Counted from the first letter of the stretch, positions 1 to 7,459 are shown. The stretch is 12,771 bases of DNA from an uncultured Sphingomonadales bacterium (GCA_903828025.1 CAIKKO010000277.1:1-12771), one strand, 5' to 3'. Numbers and translations are program-made. The notes: generated by a model not told the origin, from the sequence alone.

Positions 1-1393
1 CACATCGAGCCGCTCGGACGCGATCTGGCGGCCCGTGAGCACGAGATCGCCGTCGATCCGCGCCCCGGGCAGGCGCGGGTCAAGCTGCGCCTCGCCGGTC
101 ACCACGCGCGTGGCGGAGATCGCCAGCGGCACCCGCAGGCGCGCGCCATCCCAATGCGCGGTGCCCGCCGTGCGCAGCCCCTCGGCCACGACCGCGCCGC
201 TTTTCAGGCTGGCAACGCGCAGATCGTGAATGATCGCCAGCGCGGTGAAACGGCCATCGACCGTGGCATCGAGCGTCACCCCCGCCAGCGTGGGCGCGGC
301 GACAACCAGTTCGGGGCGCGTCAGCAAGGCGCGCACTGTCACCGCCACGGCGCGGTTGTTCACCAGATCGAGCGCGCCTTCGGCCCTGCTGCGGAACGCC
401 GCCCCGCCCGCGAACACACGGCCTTTCACTTCGCTGCGGGTCGCCGTGCCACTCGCCACGACCGAGAGCTTGTCGCCCACCGCCGACCGCGCTGTGCCAG
501 TCAGCAGATCGCGGGGGAAAATCTGCCCGGCCAGACTGTAATGCCCCGCGCGGTTGTCGAGCAGGAAGGCGGCGAGCCGCTGGCCATTGTCCGTCGCCAC
601 GCCCGATCCGTGCCAGGCGCTGAACCGGCCGCTCCCGCTGACGTCGGCCCTGATATCGCGCTTCACGCCGGTCAGCGCCGCCAGCAGCCCGTCCTTGGGC
701 GCATTGTAAATGAGGCCGAGCGCGAATGTGTCGCGGTCCGGCTCGCTGTCGAGATGCAGCCGCAGCCGGTCGCGCCCGCCGAGTTGCCCGTTCAGCTCAA
801 TCCGCGCGCGCCCGGCGCGGATATCGGCTTTGGCTGCGAGATCGACCAGCCGCCGCTGGCCGAACACGCTGCGCTCGATGGTCAGATCCTCGACCACCAG
901 CCGGTCGATGCGGATATCGTAATCGGGCAGGATCGGCGCATTGGGATCGCCGGGATGGAGCTTGGGCGCGCGCAGCAAGGTGCCGCGCTGCAGGATCAGG
1001 CTGCGGATATCGAGCCCGCTTCTCAGGTTGAACCCCAGCCAGGCCAGAGGCCGCCAATCGAGCCTGGCTTCGGGCACGATCAGGAACCGCCCTTCGGCAT
1101 CGCTCAGCACCACCTCGTGCAGGCTCATCGCGCTGAGCAGCGAACCGTCGATCCGGCCAATGCGGATGCGCAGGCCCGATTTGGGGGTGAGCGCGGCGAT
1201 CCGGTCCGCGACAAAGCGGTGGCCCAGCGGCGAATCGAGCACGACGAACGCACCGCCCGCCGCCACGACAAACAGCAGCGCCGCGAGCAGCAGGCCCCCG
1301 GCTCCAGCTCAGCAGGCGGCGGCCTGCACCCGTGGCGGGCGGCGGCTGGGGAGCTTCGGGCTGGGGGCCTTCAGGCGGTGCGGCTTCGGCCAT
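1..1393 (-). CDS. tamB: TamB translocation/assembly module (5' part only; frameshifted near its start)
   Basis: TamB is a long beta-helical protein anchored in the inner membrane; with TamA it spans the periplasm and assists outer-membrane protein insertion or lipid transport. The ATG at 1393-1391 overlaps the tamA stop by one base (TGATG), so coupling fixes the start. It opens with a Pro/Ala/Glu-rich cytoplasmic stretch (MAEAAPPEGPQ...), but this frame does not continue into the membrane anchor. The anchor (LLLAALLFVVAAGGAFVVL) and the family-typical stretch after it (SGLRIRIGRIDGS, then LHEVVLSDAEG) lie in another frame, which I translated from 1299 to 1 without finding a stop. Removing one base from the five-C run at 1295-1299 joins the two frames exactly. 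About 464 codons are present; TamB is usually well over 1,000 residues, so the rest lies left of the window. If the shift is real the gene is damaged; the nearest in-frame downstream start (GTG at 1266) would lose most of the anchor. Confidence 0.85.
1295..1299 (-). other. Single-base frameshift in a homopolymer (five C on the plus strand) within tamB
   Basis: Read on the minus strand this is CCGGGGGCC. With five G the frame fixed by the TGATG start runs ...SWSRGPAAR and leaves the TamB frame. With four G it reads SWSRGLLLAALLFVV, a normal positively charged lead into a membrane helix. In the TamB body frame there is a TGA just upstream (within CTGCTGAGC), so no longer alternative N-terminus exists in that frame. 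A homopolymer length error and a genuine mutation are equally compatible with what is seen. Confidence 0.75.
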
Positions 1394-3678
1394 CAGAACG
1401 CCTGCCCCAGCGAGACATAAACGCCGATGCGGCTATCGCCCTTGGCCGGATTGACCGGGGTGCCGAGGTCGATGCGGATCGGGCCGAAGCTCGTCTGATA
1501 GCGCATGCCGAGCCCCACGCCGACTTTGGCGCCGTTGATCGTGGGCGAAGCGGTCGTGCCCACAGTGCCGCCATCGACGAACGGCACGACACTGACCGCG
1601 CCGCCGAGCAGCCCGGTCTTGACTCGCGCTTCGAGCGAAAACTCGGTCAGGCTGCGTCCGCCGCTCGGGTTGCCGAGCGCGTCGCGCGGGCCCACCGCCT
1701 GATAGGCAAAGCCGCGCACCGAAGCGCCGCCGCCCGCGTAAAACCGCCGCGAAGGCGCGATGCTGGCGACATCGGTGCCCGGGATCGAGCCGATCCGCAC
1801 GCGGCCTGCCAGGACCACCTTGCTGCTGACCGGGCGGTAGGTGCTGGCATCGAATTGCACCCGCGCATAGCTCGAACGCTGGCCGTTCTGCACCGAAATC
1901 TCGGGGCTGAGGCGCAGCGAAACGCGGAAGCCGCGCTTCGGATCGAGCAGATCGTCGCTGCCGTCATACGCGCCGCGCAAGGGCAGCGCGCCGATGAAAT
2001 AGGTCGTGCGCGTGGCCCCGGTGCTTGCGGGCAATTCGCTCGTCGCCAGCACTTCGAGGCCGGTGGAAAACACCCAGGCCTTCTGGAAAATCAGCGTGGT
2101 CTGCTTCTCGATCGTGGTCTGGAAGGAGAGCGTGCGCGCGTTGTAGGCGTTGGTATCGCGGGTCTGGGCATAGAGATCGGCGGTCAGCACCTGATCGCGT
2201 CCGAAGAAGTTGTTGCGGCGATAGGTCGCCCCCGCCAGCTGCTCGCGCGTGCCGACCACGCCGCGGAAGCGCACGAGGCCTTCGGGCGGGAAGAAGTTGC
2301 GGTTTTCCCAGCTCGCCTCAAGCCGCACACCCTCGCCGCTCGAATAGCCGATCAGCCCTGCAATCGTGCGCTGCGGGGCCTTGACCAGCTTGACGTCGAT
2401 ATCGGCGGTGCCGGGCTTCACGCCGTCGGCGACCGCAACCGGCGGGGCCGCTTCGCGCGGGGTCACGGTGACTGCCGAAACCAGCCCGGTCGCAAGGATC
2501 GCCTGCCGGAAATCGTCAATGCGCGAGCGGCGGAACGGATCGCCGCTGCGGAAGCGGGCAATGCGGCCAAGGTGCCGGGCGGAGAGATAGTCGGGCAGCG
2601 AACTGGTGATCCGCCCGATGGTGTATTGCCCGCCGCTGGTGACCGGCAGCGTGAGATCGCCAGTGCGCGCGGCGTGGTCGATCGCCAGATCGGGCTGGCC
2701 GACATCGGCGAACGCATGCCCGCCCTCGCCCAGCGCGGCAATCAGATGGTCGCGCTGCTCGGCAATGCGGTCTGCGTTGACCGGATCGCCGGGGGCCAGC
2801 GCAAAGGCGCGGCTCAGCGCGGCGGCGTCGGGCGCGGCGGCGATATCGCCAAGCCCGATTCGGGCCAGCGTGTAGCGCGGCCCCGGCAGCACATCGAAGC
2901 GCACGCCCACCTTGCGCAAGTCAATCGCCGGGGCGGGCCCGCTGCCTTCGCTCGGCGCGGCATAGCCGGTGGTGCTCTGCGTCACTTCGGCATCGTAGTA
3001 GCCATAGACCCGGAGCACGCGCTGGAGCAGATCAATATCCTGCCGCGCGCGCCGGGTCAGCTGCGCGAGGTTGTCCTCCTCGTTGCCGAATTTGCGCAAG
3101 CTGGCGATCGCCCCGAAGCGGGCGGTAATCGCCTCGCGCTCCGGCAAGGCCTGCGGATCGGGCGGGAAGGCCAGCGCGAGCTGCGGGGTGACGGAAATCA
3201 GCGTTGCGCCCGCAATCTGCCCGGAGGCCCGGTCGCTGTCGGGCCCCATCGCCTCACCCGCCGCCTTGGCCTGCTTCGCCGCCAGCGCGATATCGGGATC
3301 GGGAGTCAGCGGCGCGATGGCCGGAAGCGGGGAGGCATCGGGCCATGCGAGCGTGATCGCGGGAATGTCGGTCAGCGGGGCAATCGCCTCGGGCGCGAGC
3401 AGCGCGGTGGCATCGGGCGCTTTGCTCCGCGCGGCATCGGTATCGTGCGCCCAGGCGGTGGGATCATCGAGCGCGGCGTCGGGGATGAGGTCTTCGAGCG
3501 CCTGATCCGCCTCGCGCGATTGCGCCCGCGCCGCGCCTTGGGGCACGGCGGCCAGCGCGGCCAGCACAGCGATCAGGAGCGCGGCCGGAGCGGGCCGCAG
3601 CGCCCGTTCAGACGCCCGTTCAGACGCCTGTTCAGACGCCTGCTCAGACCGGGCGATAATGCTGCTTTGCGGCGGCAA
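1393..3678 (-). CDS. tamA: TamA, Omp85/BamA-family outer-membrane protein
   Basis: Outer-membrane partner of TamB: periplasmic POTRA domains followed by a C-terminal 16-strand-type Omp85 barrel. With the TTG start at 3678 it is 761 residues, longer than the roughly 580 of E. coli TamA. Order: charged leader with the repeat SEQASEQASERASERA (about 11-26), signal core AALLIAVLAALAAV (about 32-45) with likely cleavage after AAARA-type residues near 52, a low-complexity Ala/Pro/Asp linker (about 54-150) that explains the extra length, POTRA region (about 160-435), barrel (about 441-761). The conserved Omp85 loop motif VRGF is at 654-657, within YAGGGASVRGFAYQ, and the chain ends in Phe (VSLGQAF) as barrel proteins do. 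The start is uncertain: no ATG lies between the ate stop and the signal peptide. TTG 3678 has AAGGA five bases upstream; ATG 3762 would overlap ate by 119 bases. The stop overlaps tamB by one base. Confidence 0.9.
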   Translation of the reverse strand: MPPQSSIIARSEQASEQASERASERALRPAPAALLIAVLAALAAVPQGAARAQSREADQALEDLIPDAALDDPTAWAHDTDAARSKAPDATALLAPEAIAPLTDIPAITLAWPDASPLPAIAPLTPDPDIALAAKQAKAAGEAMGPDSDRASGQIAGATLISVTPQLALAFPPDPQALPEREAITARFGAIASLRKFGNEEDNLAQLTRRARQDIDLLQRVLRVYGYYDAEVTQSTTGYAAPSEGSGPAPAIDLRKVGVRFDVLPGPRYTLARIGLGDIAAAPDAAALSRAFALAPGDPVNADRIAEQRDHLIAALGEGGHAFADVGQPDLAIDHAARTGDLTLPVTSGGQYTIGRITSSLPDYLSARHLGRIARFRSGDPFRRSRIDDFRQAILATGLVSAVTVTPREAAPPVAVADGVKPGTADIDVKLVKAPQRTIAGLIGYSSGEGVRLEASWENRNFFPPEGLVRFRGVVGTREQLAGATYRRNNFFGRDQVLTADLYAQTRDTNAYNARTLSFQTTIEKQTTLIFQKAWVFSTGLEVLATSELPASTGATRTTYFIGALPLRGAYDGSDDLLDPKRGFRVSLRLSPEISVQNGQRSSYARVQFDASTYRPVSSKVVLAGRVRIGSIPGTDVASIAPSRRFYAGGGASVRGFAYQAVGPRDALGNPSGGRSLTEFSLEARVKTGLLGGAVSVVPFVDGGTVGTTASPTINGAKVGVGLGMRYQTSFGPIRIDLGTPVNPAKGDSRIGVYVSLGQAF
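3602..3649. repeat. Four tandem copies of a 12-bp unit spanning the ate stop and the tamA leader
   Basis: Plus-strand units are GCCCGTTCAGAC twice, GCCTGTTCAGAC, and GCCTGCTCAGAC, back to back. In the tamA frame they encode SEQA/SERA repeats just before the signal peptide. In the ate frame every unit contains TGA, and the ate stop (3646-3644) lies in the rightmost unit. Because 12 is a multiple of three, copy-number change by slippage would leave both reading frames intact. Confidence 0.9.
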
Positions 3679-4495
3679 GGCCGTCCTTGCCGGTATCGTC
3701 GGCGATGCGCCGATCCGTGCCCCTGTCGGTGGCGGCGCGATCAATCGCGCGGGCCTGCTCATCGGGGTCAAAGCGTTCCCATCCTTCACGGCCCAGGCGT
3801 TCGAGCGGCCGGTAGCGCACCTTGTACTGCATCCGCGCCGAACCTTCGACCCAATATCCGAGGTAGACATAGGGCAATCCAATCCGTGCAGCATGCTGGA
3901 TGTGATCGAGAATGATGAAATTTCCAAGACCTTGCCGACCCGCCTCGTCCGGTTCGTAGAAGCTGTAGATCATCGACAGGCCGTCGCCCTGCCGGTCGGT
4001 CAGACAGGCACCGACCAGCCTGCCCGGTGTGCCGTCCACACTCGGCTCGCGGTATTCGATCACATAGGTGCTGACCGGGGTGTGCTCCACCATGTCGGCG
4101 AAATCCATCTCGTCCATGCTCGCCATCCCGCCGCCGGGGTGGCGCGCGGCAAGATAACGCTGGAGCAGCTCGAATTGTTCCGGGGTCGACCACGGCTTGC
4201 ACGCCGAAACCACCAGATCGCTGTTGCGCTTGCGGTTCTTGCGCTGGGTGGCCGAGGGCACGAAATCGCCCGCCACCACGCGCACCGAAATGCAGGCCGA
4301 ACATTCGATGCAGCTGGGGCGATAGGCCACCGTCTGGCTGCGGCGGAAGCCGATCCGGCCGAGCGCATCGTTGAGCTCGTCGGCATTGGGCCCCTTGAGC
4401 TCGGTGAACACCTTCCGCTCGGTCTTGCCCGGCAGATAGGGGCAAGGCATCGGGCTGGTCACGAAGAAGCGGGGGAAGCGGACGGGCGCAGTCAC
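3644..4495 (-). CDS. bpt: Aspartate/glutamate leucyltransferase (Bpt; arginyltransferase-like ATE family)
   Basis: Cytosolic aminoacyl-tRNA-protein transferase that adds Leu from Leu-tRNA to proteins with N-terminal Asp or Glu, marking them for ClpS/ClpAP (bacterial N-end rule). Length is 283 residues. The ATE N-domain shows PCPYLPGKTERKVFTEL (about residues 17-33) and the cysteine motif YRPSCIECSACISVR (about 58-72). The C-domain shows MIYSFYEPD and GLPYVYLGYWVEGSARMQYK followed by RPLERL. The GTG at 4495 is chosen because it gives VTAPVRFPRFFVTSP, the N-terminus I recall for sphingomonad homologues. A TTG at 4528 would add 11 residues (SGGREDRQPA...) with no better ribosome site; an AGAGGA lies rather far (about 13 bases) from the GTG. 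Many bacterial members are named arginyltransferase (ate), but this short group is usually the leucyl enzyme. Its stop lies inside the tandem repeat leading into tamA. Confidence 0.93.
   Translation of the reverse strand: MTAPVRFPRFFVTSPMPCPYLPGKTERKVFTELKGPNADELNDALGRIGFRRSQTVAYRPSCIECSACISVRVVAGDFVPSATQRKNRKRNSDLVVSACKPWSTPEQFELLQRYLAARHPGGGMASMDEMDFADMVEHTPVSTYVIEYREPSVDGTPGRLVGACLTDRQGDGLSMIYSFYEPDEAGRQGLGNFIILDHIQHAARIGLPYVYLGYWVEGSARMQYKVRYRPLERLGREGWERFDPDEQARAIDRAATDRGTDRRIADDTGKDGLAAAKQHYRPV
3684..3688 (-). promoter_or_regulatory. Candidate Shine-Dalgarno AAGGA for tamA, inside the ate coding region
   Basis: On the minus strand AAGGA is followed by CGGCC and then TTG at 3678. Spacing and sequence suit a ribosome site and favour TTG 3678 over ATG 3762. 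It lies within the last codons of ate, so chance occurrence cannot be excluded. The CTG at 3600 would give a textbook signal peptide directly (MRPAPAALLIAVL), but CTG starts are rare and no good Shine-Dalgarno precedes it. Confidence 0.35.
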
Positions 4496-4583
4496 AGCCG
4501 GTTGACGATCCTCTCGGCCACCGGACAACCCGGCGGCTCACGAGAAGGAACATGCATCACCCGCGCGTTTGGTGAAAGAGCCA

Positions 4584-4604
4584 TTAACCACCAATGGTCG
4601 TTAA
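4584..4604. promoter_or_regulatory. 21-bp near-perfect palindrome upstream of bpt (possible operator)
   Basis: The halves TTAACCACCA and TGGTCGTTAA are separated by one A; nine of ten positions pair. It lies about 90 bases upstream of the bpt start in an AT-richer patch of an otherwise GC-rich window, between ilvA and bpt. A second inverted pair overlaps it: AACCACC at 4586-4592 with GGTGGTT at 4609-4615. Symmetry of this kind fits a dimeric repressor or activator site, but I cannot name the protein. Confidence 0.4.
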
Positions 4605-4637
4605 CGGCGGTGGTTTTATGCACAGCTGGCAGCACGG

Positions 4638-4676
4638 CCGGCGCGCGCGTCCCGGATCGGGATGGCTGCGCGCCGG
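4638..4676. terminator. GC-rich stem-loop after ilvA (possible terminator)
   Basis: CCGGCGCG (4638-4645) pairs perfectly with CGCGCCGG (4669-4676), and a smaller stem, TCCCG/CGGGA (4650-4654 with 4658-4662), nests in the loop. It starts about 30 bases beyond the ilvA stop on the minus strand. There is no T run after the stem, so it could be a Rho-type end, a processing site, or nothing. A weaker AGCCT/AGGCT hairpin (4690-4694 with 4703-4707) touches the ilvA stop. Confidence 0.35.
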
Positions 4677-4706
4677 GATGTGAACCGGCAGCCTTAGCAA
4701 ACAGGC

Positions 4707-5960
4707 TTAACCCAGCTCCACTTGCGTCACGTCATAGCCCTTGGCGCGCAAGGCGGCGACCAGCAGGTCGATCTGCTCGCGGTCACGCGCTTCGCACTCG
4801 ATGTCGGTGATCAGGCCCTTGGCGGGCAAGTGCGTGAAAATGCGCTGGTGGTAGATTTCGATGATGTTGACCTGGCAGGCATCGAACTCGCGCATCACCT
4901 TGAACAGCGCGCCGGGGCGATCCTGCAGCGCCAGCCGCAGCCGCGCGATGCGGCCCGAGCGCGCCAGATCGCGCAGCAGCACGTTGGCGAGCAGGCGCGT
5001 GTCGATATTGCCGCCGCACAGCACGAGGCCGATCTTGCGCCCGGCAAAGCGCTTGCGGTGCGTCATCACCGCCGCCAGCCCGGCCGCGCCCGCACCCTCG
5101 ACCACGGTCTTTTCGATCTGCAGCAGCAGCGCGACCGCGGTTTCCAGCGCGGGTTCGCCCACCAGCACGATATCGTCAACGATCTTGGCCAGCACCGCCG
5201 ACGTGAACACGCCCGGCTCCTTCACCGCGATGCCTTCGGCCAGCGTATCCCCGCCGCAAGGCAGATCGAGCCCCTTGAGCTTGGCGTACATCGAGGGGAA
5301 CAGCGTGGCCTGCACCCCGATCAGCCCGATCGAAGGCTTGAGCCCGCGCGCGGCGGTGCCCATGCCCGAAAGCAGGCCGCCCCCGCCAATCGGCACGACC
5401 AGCGTTTCGATCTCGGGCGCATCCTCGAGCATTTCGAGCGCGACGGTACCCTGCCCGGCCGCGACGCGCGGATCATCGAACGGGTGCATGAAAGTCAGCC
5501 CGCGTTCGGTTTCCAGCATGCGGGCATGCGCCAGCGCTTCGTCAAACGTCTCGCCTTCCAGCACGACATTGCCGCCGACCGCTTCGGTCTGCATGATTTT
5601 CACCGTCGGCGTGGTGCGCGGCATCACGATGGTGACAGGCACTCCCAGCCGCGTGCCATGATACGACAGGCCTTGCGCATGGTTGCCGGCCGAGGCCGCG
5701 ATCACGCCGCGCGAACGCTGCTCCCCGCTCAGCTGGAGCAGCGCATTGAGCGCGCCGCGCTCCTTGTAGGCTGCGGTGAACTGCAGGTTCTCGAACTTCA
5801 GCCAGATCTCCGCGCCGGTGATCTCGCTCAGCGTCTTGCTGTGCAAGGTGGGCGTGCGCACCACTTGCCCGGCAATCCGCACGGCAGCGGCGCGCACGTC
5901 CTCCAGTGTCAGCAGCGCAGCAGGGGACGGGGTGAGCGGGGCGGATGCGGGCGTGTTCAT
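4707..5960 (-). CDS. ilvA: Threonine ammonia-lyase (threonine dehydratase) with C-terminal ACT domain
   Basis: PLP enzyme that deaminates L-threonine to 2-oxobutanoate, the first step towards isoleucine; cytosolic. Length is 417 residues. After a short Ala/Pro-rich leader, the fold-type II catalytic domain runs from about 18 to 325: FTAAYKERGALN with the Schiff-base Lys at 66, SAGNHAQG at 90-97, the phosphate-binding GGGGLLSG at 192-199, and CGGNID at 315-320. One ACT domain follows (LRLALQDRPGALFKVMREF, about 341-359, to the end). A single ACT and this length match the short TdcB/IlvA type rather than the two-ACT E. coli IlvA (about 514 residues), so both biosynthetic and catabolic roles are possible. 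The ATG at 5960 lacks a strong Shine-Dalgarno. The VanZ-like gene ends 47 bases upstream on the same strand, so the two may be co-transcribed. Confidence 0.95.
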   Translation of the reverse strand: MNTPASAPLTPSPAALLTLEDVRAAAVRIAGQVVRTPTLHSKTLSEITGAEIWLKFENLQFTAAYKERGALNALLQLSGEQRSRGVIAASAGNHAQGLSYHGTRLGVPVTIVMPRTTPTVKIMQTEAVGGNVVLEGETFDEALAHARMLETERGLTFMHPFDDPRVAAGQGTVALEMLEDAPEIETLVVPIGGGGLLSGMGTAARGLKPSIGLIGVQATLFPSMYAKLKGLDLPCGGDTLAEGIAVKEPGVFTSAVLAKIVDDIVLVGEPALETAVALLLQIEKTVVEGAGAAGLAAVMTHRKRFAGRKIGLVLCGGNIDTRLLANVLLRDLARSGRIARLRLALQDRPGALFKVMREFDACQVNIIEIYHQRIFTHLPAKGLITDIECEARDREQIDLLVAALRAKGYDVTQVELG

Positions 5961-6005
5961 GATGCGCGCCCTAATCGAAAGCCCGCGCTATGGAAACCGG
6001 GAAGC

Positions 6006-6043
6006 GATCAGGCCTGTTCTGGGGCCTCTTCTGGGGCCTGATC
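6006..6043. repeat. Inverted repeat plus two 12-bp tandem copies at the 3' end of the VanZ-like gene
   Basis: GATCAGGCC (6006-6014) is the exact reverse complement of GGCCTGATC (6035-6043). Between and into the arms lie two near-identical 12-bp copies, TTCTGGGGCCTC and TTCTGGGGCCTG. In the gene's frame they give the repeated C-terminal residues QAPEEAPEQA. The left arm holds the stop codon (TGA at 6010-6008). No T run follows, so a terminator role is unproven. Confidence 0.6.
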
Positions 6044-6391
6044 ACGCGGCAGCCGCAACAGATGCAGCAGCACCAGCACCACCACGATCGCCAGCGTATC
6101 GGCGATCCAGTCGCGGATATCGCAATCGCGGTGGAGCATGGGGATCGACTGCGCGACTTCCACCAAGGCACCGATGAACGAGAGGCGCTCGCCCAGCCGG
6201 GGCTTGGACATGCGCGGAAAGGCGAAGCTGCCGAGCAGGGCCAGCGTGCCGAACGCCAGCATGTGCTGCGCCTTGTCACTCAGCTGATGGATTTCCGGCG
6301 GATGGGGCATCAGCGCCAGCGTCACCGCCCCGGCAAGGCAGAGCCAGAAGGCAGGCGAGACGAGCGGTACGAGTCTGTTGCGATGCAGCAT
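6008..6391 (-). CDS. VanZ-like family integral membrane protein
   Basis: Small inner-membrane protein of 127 residues with four predicted helices: about 10-28, 42-58, 68-84 and 95-113. The family signature is visible: LSDKAQHMLAF (38-47) after the first helix, with Asp39, Lys40 and His43, then the spaced E78, Q81, R88, D94 and D98 seen in VanZ proteins (E..Q...R.....D...D). The family is named after the teicoplanin-resistance protein VanZ, but most members, including the short proteobacterial ones, have no known function and no link to vancomycin operons. The C-terminus is a charged, repetitive cytoplasmic tail. Start ATG 6391 has only a weak ribosome site. It lies upstream of ilvA on the same strand and divergent from the dehydrogenase gene. 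Confidence 0.85.
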   Translation of the reverse strand: MLHRNRLVPLVSPAFWLCLAGAVTLALMPHPPEIHQLSDKAQHMLAFGTLALLGSFAFPRMSKPRLGERLSFIGALVEVAQSIPMLHRDCDIRDWIADTLAIVVVLVLLHLLRLPRDQAPEEAPEQA

Positions 6392-6526
6392 GAGCGCCGC
6401 GCTAGCCCGCCTGCCCCCCGGCGCACAAGCGCTGTTTCACCGCAATCGGCGCGAACGCATGGTGTGATGTGGGCAGTTCACTTGGGGGGCTGGCGCGCGG
6501 CGGCAAAGCGGCTAGAACCTGCAGCC
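6392..6526. promoter_or_regulatory. Divergent intergenic region between the VanZ-like gene and the dehydrogenase
   Basis: These 135 bases separate two divergently transcribed genes, so at least one promoter is expected here for each direction. I could not find a -35/-10 pair with acceptable spacing or a clear operator palindrome. The assignment is by position only. Confidence 0.35.
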
Positions 6527-7459
6527 ATGACCGAACCGACTTCCCAGCCGCTCCCAGCACCGCTCCCGGCGCCGCTTGCCGTATCGTTCCTGGGCCTTGG
6601 CGTGATGGGCGGGGCCATGGCCCGCCATCTCGGCAGCGCCGGGCACCACCTCACCATCTACAACCGCACGCCCGCGCGCGCGGAAGCGTGGCAAGCGGCG
6701 CACCCGGGCCTCGCCGCGCGCGTCGCCACCAGCCCCGCCGAAGCGGCTGAGGGCGCAAACGTGGTGATCACTTGCGTCGGCAACGACGATGACCTCGCCG
6801 ATGTCGTGCTCAGCCCCACCGGCGCGTTCTCCACGCTGCGACGCGGCGCGGTGTTCATCGACCATACCACCGTTTCGGCGCGGATTGCCCGCCAGATCGC
6901 GGTCGAAGGCCGCGACAAGGAGCTGCTCTGCGTCGATGCCCCCGTCACCGGCGGGCAATCGGGCGCGGAAGCCGGCACGCTGTCAATCATGTGCGGCGGC
7001 AGCGCCAAGGCGGTCGACGCGGCGCGCCCGGTGCTCGCCGCTTATGCCAAGCGCGTCGTCCATGTCGGCAAGCCCGGCGCGGGGCAGACCGCCAAGATGG
7101 CCAACCAGATGTGCATCGCCGGCGCGATCGCGGGCCTTTCCGAAGCGATGCGCTTCGCGCAGGCCGCGCGGCTCGATCTGGACAAAGTGTTCGAGGCGAT
7201 CTCGGGCGGCGCGGCGCAATCGTGGCAGATGGACAACCGCTGGCATACCATGGCCAAGGACGAGTTCGATTTCGGCTTCGCGATCGACTGGATGCGCAAG
7301 GATCTGGGCCTCGCCATCGAGGAAGCGCGCGGGCTGGGTGCGAGCGTGCCCGTCACTGCGCTGATGGACCAGTTCTATGCCGATGTGCAGGCCATGGGCG
7401 GAGGGCGGCAGGATACCAGCGCGCTGATCCGCCGCCTGCCGCGCCGAGGGACGTCGTGA
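6527..7459 (+). CDS. NAD(P)-dependent 3-hydroxyisobutyrate dehydrogenase-family oxidoreductase
   Basis: Beta-hydroxyacid dehydrogenase family (3-hydroxyisobutyrate, tartronate semialdehyde and related substrates); cytosolic, 310 residues. The Rossmann dinucleotide motif is FLGLGVMGGAMARHL (21-35). The substrate motif DAPVTGGQSGAEAGTLSIM (137-155) is followed by the catalytic-lysine helix GAGQTAKMANQM (184-195), with Lys190 the likely catalytic residue. An all-alpha C-domain completes the usual length. The start ATG 6527 is taken because a Pro/Ala-rich leader (MTEPTSQPLPAPLPAPLA) directly precedes the Rossmann strand; the frame stays open far upstream, but only into antisense of the VanZ-like gene. 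The stop overlaps the amidohydrolase start by one base (TGATG), indicating coupled translation. Substrate specificity, and NADH versus NADPH, cannot be set from sequence alone. Confidence 0.92.
   Translation: MTEPTSQPLPAPLPAPLAVSFLGLGVMGGAMARHLGSAGHHLTIYNRTPARAEAWQAAHPGLAARVATSPAEAAEGANVVITCVGNDDDLADVVLSPTGAFSTLRRGAVFIDHTTVSARIARQIAVEGRDKELLCVDAPVTGGQSGAEAGTLSIMCGGSAKAVDAARPVLAAYAKRVVHVGKPGAGQTAKMANQMCIAGAIAGLSEAMRFAQAARLDLDKVFEAISGGAAQSWQMDNRWHTMAKDEFDFGFAIDWMRKDLGLAIEEARGLGASVPVTALMDQFYADVQAMGGGRQDTSALIRRLPRRGTS
7446..7451 (+). promoter_or_regulatory. Shine-Dalgarno GAGGGA for the amidohydrolase start at 7459
   Basis: GAGGGA lies seven bases before the ATG that overlaps the dehydrogenase stop. 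This supports ATG 7459 as the true start, and so supports translation through the palindromic repeat that follows. A competing site exists: AGGGG inside the repeat, five bases before a GTG at 7552. Confidence 0.6.

Noticed and set aside
1290..1302. Programmed ribosomal frameshift in tamB
   Set aside because: The run is a short G5 with no clear slippery heptamer or downstream structure, and frameshifting at the start of TamB is not known to me. A sequence error or mutation is simpler.
154..3915. Very long plus-strand open frame (over 1,200 codons) opposite tamA/tamB
   Set aside because: Its protein has no recognisable motif and is Arg/Gly/Ala-rich. High GC leaves the antisense frame stop-free, while the minus strand encodes clear TamA and TamB.
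4584..4604. CtrA binding site (TTAA-N7-TTAA)
   Set aside because: The two TTAA elements are 13 bases apart rather than seven, and the site is better explained as a symmetric palindrome.
6008..6391. Glycopeptide (teicoplanin) resistance gene
   Set aside because: Only the VanZ-like fold is shared. There are no van operon genes nearby, and short members of this family are common in Gram-negative genomes.
5990..6526. Upstream extension of the dehydrogenase frame
   Set aside because: The frame is open to 5990 but overlaps the VanZ-like gene in antisense, and the dinucleotide-binding strand begins 20 residues after ATG 6527, as expected for the family.
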